From: Hennigella sp045598825
GTDB taxonomy: Bacteria; Bacillota_I; Bacilli_A; Mycoplasmatales; Mycoplasmoidaceae
Reading direction: 5' to 3'
Assembly (NCBI GenBank): GCA_045598825.1
Contig: JAZRUX010000012.1
Span: 1 to 64,000, forward strand
DNA length: 64,000 nt
How positions within the stretch are numbered: the stretch's first letter is position 1; every line of letters starts with the position of its first letter. Both the position numbers and the translations under genes were made by a program. The notes below the pieces were generated by a model that saw only the letters and a program-made list of their open reading frames with translations, was not told the origin of the DNA and did not search any database. Of the stretch, positions 50,559 through 60,963 are shown one piece after another.

Positions 50559-52657
50559 TATTTTTCTACCTCTTCTTTTTTGATTTTACGTCCTACTCCT
50601 GGGCCTATTGGAATACCTTTCCATTTACCCAAGACTGCGTACTCACTTGGTACCTTCTTTTTTAAAGCACCAAGCATGAATGCACCAAACACACAAGCAA
50701 TTATAGTTGCGACCATTGCCCTTCAGCAATTAGCAGCCATAACAGCATATGATATCATTCCACCTTCTGGTGCAAGTGCTACACCACCAAATAATACCGA
50801 TAGTGCACCACCCAGTGCTGATGCAGTTACAGATGTTGCAATAACTCTAACTGGGTCTCTAACTACATATGGAATAGCTCCTTCGGAAATACCACAGAAT
50901 CCCATAATTAAGTTTGCTGGTGAAGGTTGACGATCACCTTTACCAAATTTTTGTGGGAATAGTCATGTACATAATGCAATCATTACTGGTGGTACCATAA
51001 TACCAACAATGTTTGCAGCCATTAGTTGTTGGCCAATTCATTCTTTGTCAGTTCCTAAAACTGTCGTCAAATATCCCAATACAGCATAGTGAGTTGCTTT
51101 ATTGATAGGTCCACCCATATCAATAGCCATTAATGCTGAAACAATCGCACCAATCAAGATTAATAGATAACTATAGTTTTCTGCTAGGTTTCCAATTCCT
51201 ATACCAATTCCAATGTTAATGAATGAGAATGGAACGTTAGCTATAAACATTGATGCTCCAATCATGATAACAGACAATAATGGAACAATTATCATGTCTT
51301 TAACGCCTTGAAGCATTTGTGGCATCTTTTCAAATCATTTCTTCATTAAATTAACAAAGAGACCAGCCAAGAATCCGGCTAGAATTGCACCAATGAATCC
51401 TGCACTTGTTGCCAGCAATTGGTCTTGTAAATCTGGATATGCGTTCAATCCTTTTAGGATTACAAATAGCATTGAGAATGGACCAACTGTTGCTGCCATA
51501 CCACCAACAAAGCCCGAGACTATCGCTGGCCGACCAGCGATTGAATAGGCAATAAAACCAGCAGCAACCGGAAACATTAATCCAAGTGCAACTTGTGCTC
51601 CAAGGATATGGAACATTTGCGCACCTAGTGTTGTATTGCCAAAATCAACTCCTGGTGGAACACCACAAGCTGAATCAATGATGTATGCTATCGCAAGTAG
51701 AATACCACCGGCAACAACAAACGGAATCATGTGACTAATACCTGACATTAAATGTCGGTAGAATGTATGCATCTTTCCGGATTGGTTCTTTGATTTAATA
51801 AATTTATCACCGGTTGCACCTTCAACCATAGTTTTTGCTTTACCTTGGTTATAGATTGGAACTGATGGACCTAAAGCTTCATTAAGCATCGCTTTAGGAT
51901 TGTGAATAACTTTAGATGTTGAACATTGAATTACTCTTTTACCAGTAAATCTTTCCATTTCAACAAACGCATCAGCTGCCACAATAATTGTGTCAGCATG
52001 AGCTATTTCTTCTTCAGTTAATGCATTTTTTGTTCCAGCAGAACCATTAGTTTCAACTTTAATGGTTATATTCATTTCTTTGGCTGCTTTTTCTAAAGCT
52101 TCTTTAGCCATATAAGTGTGGGCAATACCCGTTGGGCACGCTGTGGCTGCCAATATTTTTGGGAACTTAGGAGCAGCGGCTTCTTTTTCTTCTTCTTTCT
52201 TTTCCGTTTCAGCTGAATCAATAACTTTTAAGAATTCTTCTTTACTTTTTGCAGCTAACAAGTTTTTCTTAAATTCTTCTTGCATTAGCATTGCTGAAAG
52301 TCTAGCTAATACATCAAGATGAACATTATCTTTACTAATAGGAGCAGCAATGATAAATAGCAAATTAACTTTTTCTCCATCTAATGAAGCAAAGTCAACA
52401 CCGTCTTTTATAACCATTGCAGCTAGTTTTGGTTTAGTAACCACTTCTGATTTACAGTGAGGTATAGCAATACCTTCACCAACACCAGTTGATGATTGTT
52501 CTTCTCGTTTAAAGATTCCTTGTTCGTAAATTTCTAGATTAGTAATAGCACCAGATTTGCCAATTAACTTAACGGCTTGTTTAATAATATCCGTCTTATC
52601 TTTGGCAACAACCTCTAGTTCTATTGTATCTAGCGATAATAAATCGGTTATTTTCAT
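50558..52657 (-). CDS. fruA: PTS fructose transporter, fused IIABC
   Basis: A 699-residue fused permease. The N-terminal IIA domain has the phospho-His in GIAIPHCKSE. The IIB domain has the phospho-Cys in AATACPTGIAHT. A C-terminal IIC membrane domain has FCGISEGAIPY. It imports fructose as fructose 1-phosphate. The start at 52657 is chosen after the TATAAT at 52679-52674. It heads a fruA-ptsH-ptsI operon. Confidence 0.95.
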
Positions 52658-52673
52658 AAAAACACCTATATTT

Positions 52674-52679
52674 ATTATA
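52674..52679 (-). promoter_or_regulatory. -10 box of fruA-ptsH-ptsI
   Basis: TATAAT (TTATAAT), 16 nt before the ATG, with an AGGTG ribosome site between. The -35 position falls in the palindrome below. Confidence 0.55.
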
Positions 52680-52684
52680 ACCAT

Positions 52685-52710
52685 TTATTACTAAACATGT
52701 TTAGTAATAA
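52685..52710. promoter_or_regulatory. 26-bp perfect palindrome, likely operator of the fru operon
   Basis: The half-site TTATTACTAAACA followed by its reverse complement TGTTTAGTAATAA gives a perfect palindrome. It starts five bases upstream of the fruA -10 and covers the -35 region. It has no long T run, so it is not a simple terminator; manA has its own terminator next to it. A dimeric repressor site is the best reading. Confidence 0.6.
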
Positions 52711-52732
52711 AAAATAAGGGATTTAACCCTTA
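52711..52732 (-). terminator. Terminator of manA
   Basis: TAAGGG and CCCTTA pair around a six-base loop with a T run on the minus strand, overlapping the manA stop. Confidence 0.75.
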
Positions 52733-53599
52733 TAATGTCGTTCGAATTATTGTTGCATCTCCAGTGATTTTATAGGCCCCAGAATTGGCCGTAACAAAGC
52801 ATGTTTCAAAGGGGTGTAGAAAGATTTTTTGATCAGCTAACTCTACTTCAATATTACCATCTAAAACAGTAATTGCATGGAATGATTTTTCATCAGCTTT
52901 TAATTCAACTGTGCCACCAATTTGTTGTTTAAAAACATTGAAAAATTTGCATGAAATTAACTGTTCTTTTTGCTCATTTTTTGTAATGCTATGTTGATTA
53001 AAATTGATACATTCTAAAGCTTCGTTTACATGCAATTCTCGTGGTTTTCCATCAACATCAACACGATTAAAATCATACAAACGATATGTAACATCGGCGC
53101 TTTGTTGAATTTCAATTAAAAAGGTACCTTTTCCAATAGCATGAATTGTTCCAGGTTCAATCAAATATGAGTCGCCTTCTTGAACCTCAATGTGATTTAA
53201 TAAATTAGTAATTTGACCACTTTTTATTGCCGCTTCTACAGTGCTTTTATCAGTGTTTTGATTAAAACCCATATAAAGATGACTATGATTTTTATTTAGA
53301 ATATGTCAAAATTCAGTTTTGCTGTTTGGATGAACCTGGATTGAAAGATCATCTTGAGCATCAATTAGTTTAATTAATAAAGGAAAGTTACCTTTATATC
53401 CTTTTGCAACAATGTCAGGATTTTGTTTAAATAAATCTAATAAGGTAACAGTGTCACTAATAAGTGAATTATCAGCACCAATACAGCTCATAATTCATGC
53501 TTCACCAATTTTTTCATTATTTGGTATACCACAAATTTTAGGTAAGGTGTTACCACCTCATAAACGTTGTTTTAAGATTGGTTTAAGTTTATAAATCAT
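52730..53599 (-). CDS. manA: Mannose-6-phosphate isomerase, class I
   Basis: A 289-residue cupin enzyme that interconverts mannose 6-phosphate and fructose 6-phosphate. The zinc ligands are in SIQVHPNSK and EPGTIHAIG, and RLYDFNR is the substrate loop. The N-terminus has the LWGGNTLPK segment. TGA-Trp codons occur. It reads toward the fru promoter and is divergent from pyk. Confidence 0.9.
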
Positions 53600-53628
53600 A
53601 TCTTTATTTTACCCAATTATTAGCAAAG

Positions 53629-53648
53629 ATAGAAACTAAAGTTTCTAT
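53629..53648. repeat. Inverted repeat in the manA/pyk divergent region
   Basis: ATAGAAAC, a TAAA loop and GTTTCTAT form a perfect 8-bp stem. A second one, CTCTTTT/AAAAGAG, lies at 53654-53674, before the pyk -10 candidate. Either could be a regulator site. Confidence 0.45.
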
Positions 53649-53699
53649 AAATGCTCTTTTTTCAAATAAAAGAGTAAAATTATAGTATTAGGAGAAAAT

Positions 53700-54740
53700 A
53701 TGAAAAAAAATAAAACAAAGGTTATCTGTACTATCGGGCCTAAATGTATTTCCGTAGATATGATGAAGAAAATGGCTGATGCTGGTATGAAATGTGCCAG
53801 AATCAATCTATCACATGGTGATTTTAGTTTTTACAACCAAGTAGCAACTAATCTAAGAAAGGTTCCTGGTTATAACATTCCGCTTATGACTGATACAAAA
53901 GGACCTGAAATTAGAGTATGTGAACTAAAAAAACCGTTAGTTATTAATGCTGGAAGTGAAGTTACTATATTAACTAAATGTTTTGTAACACCTAATGTTC
54001 CAAACACATTTTGTGTTTATGATTCAACTAAAAAATACAATATGGCAAAGGACCTTAAAAAAGGTTACCGTATTGCAGTAGATGATGGAAAACTTTACTT
54101 AAAAGTTAAATCAGTTAATGTTGAAAAGGGTGAAATTAAAGCTCTAGCTATGAATACCCACACTTTATTAACTAACAAGAGAATTAACCTACCAGATTCT
54201 TCTTATTCTATGCCTTTCTTATCTGAAAGAGACATTCAAAACATGAAAGAATCTGTACATATTGGTGCAAAATACATTGCTTTAAGCTTTGTTTGCAATG
54301 CACAAAATATTAAAGATGCAAGAAAAGTTATTGTTAAAGCTGGTGGAAAAAATGTTAAAGTTTATTCAAAGATCGAAACTCAAGATGCTTTAAACAATCT
54401 TGCTTCGATCATCAAGGAGGCTGATGGTATTCTTGTTGCAAGAGGAGACCTTGCTCTTGAAACTCCATACTATAATGTTCCTTACTGGGAAACTAAAATT
54501 ATTCAAATGTGTAAAAAAGCACACAAACCAGTTGTAGTTTGTACACAAATGTTAGACTCTCTCGAAAGAGGAATTCACCCAACAAGAGCTGAAGTAACTG
54601 ATGTTTACTATGCTGCATCTATGGGAGCTGATGGAACACTATTATCTGGTGAAACTGCAAGTGGTGTAGACCCAGTTAATGCTGTTAAAACTATGCAAGC
54701 AATCATTGATGCTGCAACTAAAAAACCAATTACGAAATAG
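53700..54740 (+). CDS. pyk: Pyruvate kinase without the C-terminal domain
   Basis: A 346-residue pyruvate kinase, against the usual 470-510. The A and B domains are complete: ARINLSHGD, MTDTKGPEIR, SKIETQDAL, VARGDLALE and CTQMLDS are visible. The chain stops at a clean TAG at the end of the A domain, and efp begins 11 bases later with a GGAGG site. The allosteric C domain is absent, so no effector site of that type remains. Activity should be retained. Confidence 0.92.
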   Translation: MKKNKTKVICTIGPKCISVDMMKKMADAGMKCARINLSHGDFSFYNQVATNLRKVPGYNIPLMTDTKGPEIRVCELKKPLVINAGSEVTILTKCFVTPNVPNTFCVYDSTKKYNMAKDLKKGYRIAVDDGKLYLKVKSVNVEKGEIKALAMNTHTLLTNKRINLPDSSYSMPFLSERDIQNMKESVHIGAKYIALSFVCNAQNIKDARKVIVKAGGKNVKVYSKIETQDALNNLASIIKEADGILVARGDLALETPYYNVPYWETKIIQMCKKAHKPVVVCTQMLDSLERGIHPTRAEVTDVYYAASMGADGTLLSGETASGVDPVNAVKTMQAIIDAATKKPITK

Positions 54741-54751
54741 GAGGAACACCA

Positions 54752-55321
54752 ATGGCAGAAATAGTACATGCTAAGGATTTAAGACCCGGCAACACCTTTT
54801 TAAACGGTGGTAACTTATATGAAGTAATTGAAAATTACTTTAACAAAACAGCAATGCGTGAAGGTATTGTTAAATGTAAAGTTAGAAACTTAAGAACTGG
54901 TTCAATTACTATCGATGTTTTAACTGGTGGTAAATTTGAAAAAGTGTTAGTTGAAAATGTAAAGATGAGTTTTTCATATGTTGATGGCTCAAATTATGTT
55001 TTTATGGATAACACAACATTTGAAACTGTTGAAATTCCAGAAGTTAGAATTCAATCAATGAAGAATTTTTTAATTGAAGGTATTGAAGTTTCAATCCTGA
55101 AATATGGTGATGAAATCCTAGGAATAAGATTGCCAGACCAAATTGTGTGTGACTTAATTGATTGCGAAGAGGCTGTTCAAGGTAACACTGTTAAAGCTAT
55201 CATGAAAAAGGCTCACATCTCAACTGGACTTGAAGTTCAAGTTCCACAATTTGTTAGACCAACTGATCGAATAATCATTCGTACATCAGATGGAACATAT
55301 GTAGGTAGAGAAACAAAATAA
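54752..55321 (+). CDS. efp: Translation elongation factor P
   Basis: A 189-residue three-domain L-shaped protein that eases peptide-bond formation at polyproline. The N-terminal KOW-like domain begins AKDLRPGNTFLNGG, and OB domains 2-3 end with IIRTSDGTYVGRE. The tip residue of domain 1 lies near NKTAMREG. GGAGG precedes the ATG. Its stop overlaps the next ATG (TAATG). Confidence 0.95.
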   Translation: MAEIVHAKDLRPGNTFLNGGNLYEVIENYFNKTAMREGIVKCKVRNLRTGSITIDVLTGGKFEKVLVENVKMSFSYVDGSNYVFMDNTTFETVEIPEVRIQSMKNFLIEGIEVSILKYGDEILGIRLPDQIVCDLIDCEEAVQGNTVKAIMKKAHISTGLEVQVPQFVRPTDRIIIRTSDGTYVGRETK

Positions 55322-55626
55322 TGACAAAGACAACACAAATTGAAAACTTTAATTTAGTTAATGGTTTAGGGACAATTTCATTTAGTCCTGAACTAATTAC
55401 TAATATCATCAAAAAAGTATTAGCAGCATATCAAGGATATGAATATGTTGCTCATACAATAGAGAGAGTTGATACAAATTATTACGAAGTATCAGTTCGT
55501 ATTGTTTCAAAAAATAATCAACCTAATTTCAAAACTATTGATAAACTTCATAAAGATTTATTACTAGTAATGAAGCAATCTCTAAGTTTAACTTGTGTTG
55601 TTGCTCTAAGCATTGAAAATGAATAA
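55321..55626 (+). CDS. Asp23/YqhY-like small protein
   Basis: A 101-residue protein with GTISFSPELITNII near the start, matching the Asp23/Gls24/YqhY family (GxIxISPEVI). Position between efp and nusB, as in Bacillus efp-yqhY-nusB, supports this. Function in Bacillus concerns lipid metabolism. It overlaps efp by one base and nusB by eight. Confidence 0.75.
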   Translation: MTKTTQIENFNLVNGLGTISFSPELITNIIKKVLAAYQGYEYVAHTIERVDTNYYEVSVRIVSKNNQPNFKTIDKLHKDLLLVMKQSLSLTCVVALSIENE

Positions 55627-56020
55627 CAAAACACAATGACAAAAAAGAGTGGACATCACTCAATATATTTATTCAAGCTTGTTAAAGAACCTAAAGGGTG
55701 ATGAATTAAAACAAGATTTTTATAATGCTGAAAGTTATCAGTTTGATGCTAATCAACTTAAATTACTTGAATATTATTGTGAACACCAAAAAGAAATAGT
55801 CAAAATATTTAGTGACAATCTTGGCAAGAATTGAACGTGACAACGTATTGCTCCCATGACTCAGGCTATTCTTATTGTTTGTTATTGTGAAGTATATGCT
55901 TTGCAAACCCCGATAGCGGTTGCAATTGATCAAGCGCTAGTTACTGCTGAAAAATATGGCCAACTAGATTCAAAGAAGTTTATTAATGGTATCTTAGATA
56001 CCGTGTTAATAAAAAGCTAG
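55619..56020 (+). CDS. nusB: Transcription antitermination factor NusB
   Basis: A 133-residue helical protein. The N-terminal R-x5-QYIYSSLL and the C-terminal TPIAVAIDQALVTAEKYG match NusB (usually PxxVxINEAVExAKxYG). It acts in rRNA antitermination. Three TGA codons are Trp, so it is split in the standard code. The start overlaps the Asp23-like gene, and the stop overlaps the rarA stop by four bases. Confidence 0.88.
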
Positions 56021-56036
56021 TTCTTACTAGCTTTTT
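56011..56036. terminator. Bidirectional terminator (nusB / rarA)
   Basis: AAAAAGCTAG and CTAGCTTTTT pair around a six-base loop and contain both stop codons. Confidence 0.85.
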
Positions 56037-57261
56037 TTATTTGTTCTAAATATGCATTTAATCTAAGTTCACTTGGGTTATCTGCTTTTTTGTAATATTT
56101 TGTTCCTTTTAATGGTTTAGGTAAATATTCTTGATTTACCCAATGGTTAGGATAATTATGTGGGTAGATGTATCCAATATTTCCTAATTTAACATGAGAC
56201 TTGTAATTATTGTCTTTTAAATGCTTAGGTATTTCATAACATTTACCATTTTGAACATCTTCAAATGCTTGACCAAAACCCATATAGGCTGAATTGGATT
56301 TAGGACTTAAACACATTTCAACAACAGTATCAGCTAAAATTTGATAGCATTCAGGGATGCCAACACGATCTACAGCTTGTGCAGCAGTTACAACTCTTGC
56401 ACATAGTGGCGCATTAGCTAGTCCAATGTCTTCATAAGCACAAGCAACCATTCTTCGTGTAATGCTTGTCAAATCACCAGTTGTTAATAATCTTGCTAAA
56501 TAATATAATCCAGCATCTGGGTCGGAACCACGTAACGATTTATGGAAAGCAGATAGCATATCATAATATTCATCACCATAGCTACTTCTTAAAACTGTTG
56601 GTGATAATAAAATCTTTTCTAATAGTTTATTATCAACTTTATCGTCCTTATAAAATTTAATAATATTATCAATTACATTGATAGCAGAACGAACATCACC
56701 ATTGCAATGGTATGCTATTGTTTTTAAAGCAGCATCAGTAATATGAGCATTAATTTTCTTTTCTTTATTAATCTTTTTTAATCACAAATATAGTTCATCT
56801 GGCTTAATCAAATCTAATCTAGCAATATTGCATCGGCTTCTAATTGCTGGATTAATTGAAAAGAAAGGATTCTCTGTAGTGCAAGCGAACATTGTGACAG
56901 TTCCGTCTTCTAGATATGGCAAAAGGATGTCTTGCTTGTCTTTATTTAAACGATGAATTTCTTCAACAATAATAATATATGATGTTGTTGATAGTTTTGC
57001 TAATTGAATAATTTGTGTTAATGATTCTTTCTTATCAGTTGCAGCATTAAACATTGCAAAAGGCAAATGCATATCATTGCACAAAGCTGTGGCAAGTGTT
57101 GTCTTACCAATTCCTGGATAACCATAGAAAATGATATTGATTGGTTTACCAGATTTAACCATTCGTGTTAATAAACAGTTTGGTCCAACTAAATGTTTCT
57201 GTCCAATTACATCATTGATTGTTTTTGGTCTTAATTCAAAAGCTAAAGGTTGTTTACTCAT
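56017..57261 (-). CDS. rarA: Replication-associated recombination ATPase RarA (MgsA)
   Basis: A 414-residue AAA+ ATPase at stalled forks. Walker A is GYPGIGKTT, Walker B is IIIVEEIHR (Asp replaced by Glu), sensor 1 is CTTENP and the C-terminal domain has SLRGSDPDAGLYYLAR. A TGA is Trp. It starts two bases from the nfo stop. Confidence 0.92.
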
Positions 57262-57263
57262 AA

Positions 57264-58097
57264 TTATTTTCCTAACAACATATGTATTTCTTTTTTATAA
57301 ATTGGTCCATCAATTGTTCATGGTGTTTCCAAAATCTTGCAGATTTTAGATAACATTGGGTAATTAACTCATTCTTTTAATATCTTTAAACCAATCTTAC
57401 CTTCACCAATGTTTGCGTGTCGATCTTTATGTGCACCTTGGTCATTCAATGAATCGTTTACATGGATAACCTTTAAATATTTAAGACCAATAATATCATC
57501 AAACACCTTTAATGTAGCAGATGGGTCATAAATATCATATCCGGCATCAGAAATATGACAAGTATCTAAACAAACACCAACAAGGTTTTTGTTTTCAACT
57601 TGTTTAATAATTGATTTTAATTCTTCAAACTTTGAACCAATTTCATTACCTTTACCCGCCATTGTTTCTAAACAAATAACAACACTTTTATTTGTTTTAT
57701 TAACATAGTTAATTGCTTCAGCAATATATTTGCATCCTTCGTCCTTATTAGCATTGCTTCCTGGATGTAATACTAAATATTTTGCGCCAATTTGTTTTAC
57801 ACGATCAACCTCTTGGACTAAAAATGTTTTAGCAAAATGTCTTTTCTTTGCTACAGAATTTGCACAATTAATAATGTATGGTGAATGAACAATAACATCC
57901 TCAATAGGAATGTGTTTTTCTTTTAATGCTTTGTGAAATTCACTAACTTTTAATTCATTAATTGGTTGTCGAGCAATTGATTGTGGGGAACCAGTATAAA
58001 TCATAAAGCAATTAGCGTCTTGACTAAGAGCCATATCAAGTGATCCTAATAAGTAATCAGGAGCACACATACTCACGTGACATCCTAACTTATTCAT
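57264..58097 (-). CDS. nfo: Endonuclease IV
   Basis: A 277-residue AP endonuclease, a TIM barrel with three zinc ions. Metal ligands lie in VIVHSPY, VLHPGSNA, LETMAG, DTCHISDAGYD, HVNDS and GAHKDRHANIG. It repairs abasic sites. It overlaps the dnaX stop by one base. Two TGA codons near the end are Trp. Confidence 0.95.
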
Positions 58098-59863
58098 TAT
58101 TTACGTCCTTTGGGATCTAGTTTACTATAAATGGTATTAAAGGCTATTTGTTCAATTGATGCATCTTTGTTTAAGATTGTTCTTAATGCATCAAGATTCA
58201 ATAAGCGTTTTGGATGCTTCTTTGCCTCAAGCATTTGATCTTTATAACCATTAATTTGTTGTTTAGTGTAAGCAACAAAGAATTTCGGATTTCTAAAAAT
58301 TTTGCAACAAGATAAGATGAAATCTTTCTTCTTAGTAGCATTGTTAAATAATTTAGCATCAATTTCATCATCAAATAATAAGACAATGCCATTTTGACTT
58401 GCACATAAAACTTGTTTAGCTAATTGTGCACTAGAAAAAGATTTTTCATCTAATTTGCCAGATTTAATTTTTTCTAAAATATCTTTTGCTTGTTTTTCGG
58501 CGTCAACATTTCGGTTAGAAAAAATTGCTAAAAGAATATCTAAGTCAGTTGGCATTGAAGTTTCATGAAATTGTACAGCTTGAATTGGTGCAACTTCAAC
58601 AAGTTTTTGTGTTTTTTCTTTCTTAGGTTCTTTCTTTGGTGTTGGAATTTCAACATCAGATAGAACAAACATATCATCAGTAATTTCAGTTTTATCTATC
58701 TTAACTTTTTCAACCATTTTTTCTTTTGGTGGAATAGAAACTTTTGGATGGTTTGATTGATCGTTTCCACTTAATGTTTTTTCTTCATCAAAAATTGCTA
58801 ATGATTTGATAATTGCATGATTGATAATAACATGAACATCGGTTGGGGTTGAAATTTTAAAATATGTTTCTTGTCAAATGTCAATTAACCTAATTAATTG
58901 ATTAACACTATCCAAACAAAAAGCATTAACTAAATTTTCATTAATTTTTGTTAAGAGCTTATAGTTTTGTGTCTTTAAGTAAATTAATTTGTCAGTTAAA
59001 ATTGACACAATTAAATTTGCAAAGCTAGCAAAATTAATTCCTGATTGAAAATATTCATTAACTTTAGCAAAAATAGTTTCACTATTTTTTGAAATAAGAA
59101 GATTAAGGAAATCAATCATTTCTGCTGGGCTTAATAAACCATATACCTTATATATGTCATCAATCTTAACATTGTTATCACCATAAGTTGCAACTTGTTC
59201 AAGAATGCTTAATGAATCACGAGCTGAACCATCAGCAATATCAGCGATAACTTTTAAAGCATCTAAATCGTATTTAATATTTTCAGCCTTACAAACTTTT
59301 GTTAATAGCTTGACTATGTCACTATGTAAAATCTTATTAAATCTAAAACATTGACATCTTGATAAGATTGTTGCCGGAATTTTGTGCATTTCTGTTGTAG
59401 CAAAAATGAATACAACATGCTTTGGCGGTTCTTCAACTAGCTTTAATAAAGCATTTCATGCTTGGTTAGTCAACATGTGTGCTTCATCAATAATATAAAC
59501 CTTCTTACCTAATTTTGTTGGTAAGAACATAGCGGCATCATTTATTTGTCGCACTTCATCAACACCATTGTTACTTGCTGCATCAAGTTCAATAACATCC
59601 ATCACTTGATTATTTGCAAAATCTTTACAAATTTCACATTCACCACAAATATCGCCATCTTTATTGTGAAGACAGTTAATTGCATTAGCGTAAATTTTTG
59701 CTAATGATGTTTTTCCTGTACCCTTTGTGCCAGCAAAAACATACGCATTAGCAACAACATTGTTTTTGATTGAGTTTTTTAAAATCTTAACAATATATTC
59801 TTGTCCAACGACATCAGCAAAAGATTTTGGACGATATTTACGATAAAGGGATAGATAATTCAT
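58097..59863 (-). CDS. dnaX: DNA polymerase III gamma/tau subunit
   Basis: A 588-residue clamp-loader ATPase. It has the N-terminal YRKYRPKSFADVVGQ, Walker A GTKGTGKTS, a Cys4 zinc module (CLHNKDGDICGECEIC), Walker B YIIDEAHML and sensor SRC. A charged linker (KKEPKKEKTQK) leads to a tau-like C-terminal domain. No frameshift site for a short gamma form was seen. TATAAT lies 9 nt before the ATG. Confidence 0.94.
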
Positions 59864-59872
59864 AGTAGTAAT

Positions 59873-59894
59873 ATTATATAAATATTTATATAAT
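59873..59894. promoter_or_regulatory. Palindromic divergent promoter (dnaX / MBL hydrolase)
   Basis: A perfect 22-base palindrome with a TATAAT on each strand (59878-59873 minus, 59889-59894 plus). They are 9 and 10 nt from the respective ATGs, so both genes should give nearly leaderless mRNAs. Confidence 0.6.
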
Positions 59895-59904
59895 ATTAAA
59901 CATT

Positions 59905-60546
59905 ATGAGTAAAACAATAATAGAACCAAATTTAGTTTGTATTACTTCTCGAGCAATGGATAATAATACATACATTATTTTCAATAAAAAAGAAGCGGTT
60001 GTAATTGATCCAAGCTTTAGCGGAAATGAAGTTATTGCTAATATTCCACAAGATACAAAAGTGGTGGCTGTTTTACTAACTCATGCTCACTTTGATCATT
60101 GCTTTGATACAGCTACAATAGTAAAAAAATGAAATTGCCCAGTTTATTTACACGAAGGTGATAAATTAACATACTCTAAATATCGTTATGATAATTTAGC
60201 CAATTTAAAAGTTGAAGATTTTTCTAAAAATATTCATTGATTTAATAAGAAATCTTTTCTTATTAATGAATTTAGTTTTGAAATATTGCATACACCAGGT
60301 CATTCCGCTGGATCAGTTGTTTATAAATACAAAAACTGAATCTTTGTTGGTGATACATTGTTCTACAATAGTTATGGTCGTACCGACTTAGGTAACTCTA
60401 ACCCAGTAGATATGATTAAATCTTTAAACCAACTATGAAAAGAATTATATGAAGAAAATTTAATTTTACCAGGTCATGGTAAATGAGGTACATTCAAACA
60501 AATTAAACGTGATAATTTCATTGTGCAAGAACTAATAAAAAAATAG
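59905..60546 (+). CDS. MBL-fold hydrolase, glyoxalase II-like
   Basis: A 213-residue metallo-beta-lactamase-fold hydrolase with an intact metal site: THAHFDH, HTPGHSAGS, VGDTLF and LPGHG. Length and motifs fit the small glyoxalase II-like (YcbL/YqgX) group. It probably hydrolyses thioesters. Five TGA codons are Trp. Confidence 0.88.
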
Positions 60547-60563
60547 GCATAGCCTATTTTTTA
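60538..60563. terminator. Bidirectional terminator (MBL hydrolase / atpC)
   Basis: AAATAGGC, ATA loop and GCCTATTT with A and T runs, between convergent genes. Confidence 0.85.
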
Positions 60564-60961
60564 TTTTCTTTTGCTTTTGCGCTAACCATTTTCATGTAAG
60601 AGTTCAAAGCATGGACAGCTCGTTCTGATAATTGAACTTTTTTACTCTCTTCTTCAATTCTCATTGCAATAGAAGCTAGAGCGTTTTCACTAATACCACG
60701 GTCAAATTCAAAGAAGTCTGAAAGAATAACTAATTTATCTTCTTTGAAATAATAAACACCATAGTTAATTAAGGCGGTTTGTTTTTCACCAGATGGATAT
60801 GTGATATACATATATCCTGGCATAACTGCACCACAGATACGAGAGTGTTCAGGCAAAATACCAACATAACCATTAGCGGTTGGCATTGTTACCAAAATGG
60901 CTTGCTTGTCAACGCAAACTTTTGTTGGGGTTGATATATGTAGTCTGAACTCTTTTGCCAT
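60554..60961 (-). CDS. atpC: ATP synthase epsilon subunit
   Basis: A 135-residue central-stalk subunit. The N-terminal beta-sandwich has MPTANGYVGILPEHS, and a C-terminal helical hairpin follows. It is the last gene of the atp operon and starts two bases after the atpD stop. Confidence 0.93.
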   Translation of the reverse strand: MAKEFRLHISTPTKVCVDKQAILVTMPTANGYVGILPEHSRICGAVMPGYMYITYPSGEKQTALINYGVYYFKEDKLVILSDFFEFDRGISENALASIAMRIEEESKKVQLSERAVHALNSYMKMVSAKAKENKK

Positions 60962-60963
60962 AA

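Noticed and set aside
58097..59863. Programmed frameshift in dnaX for a short gamma subunit
   Set aside because: No A-rich slippery heptamer followed by a stem-loop was found in the middle of the gene.
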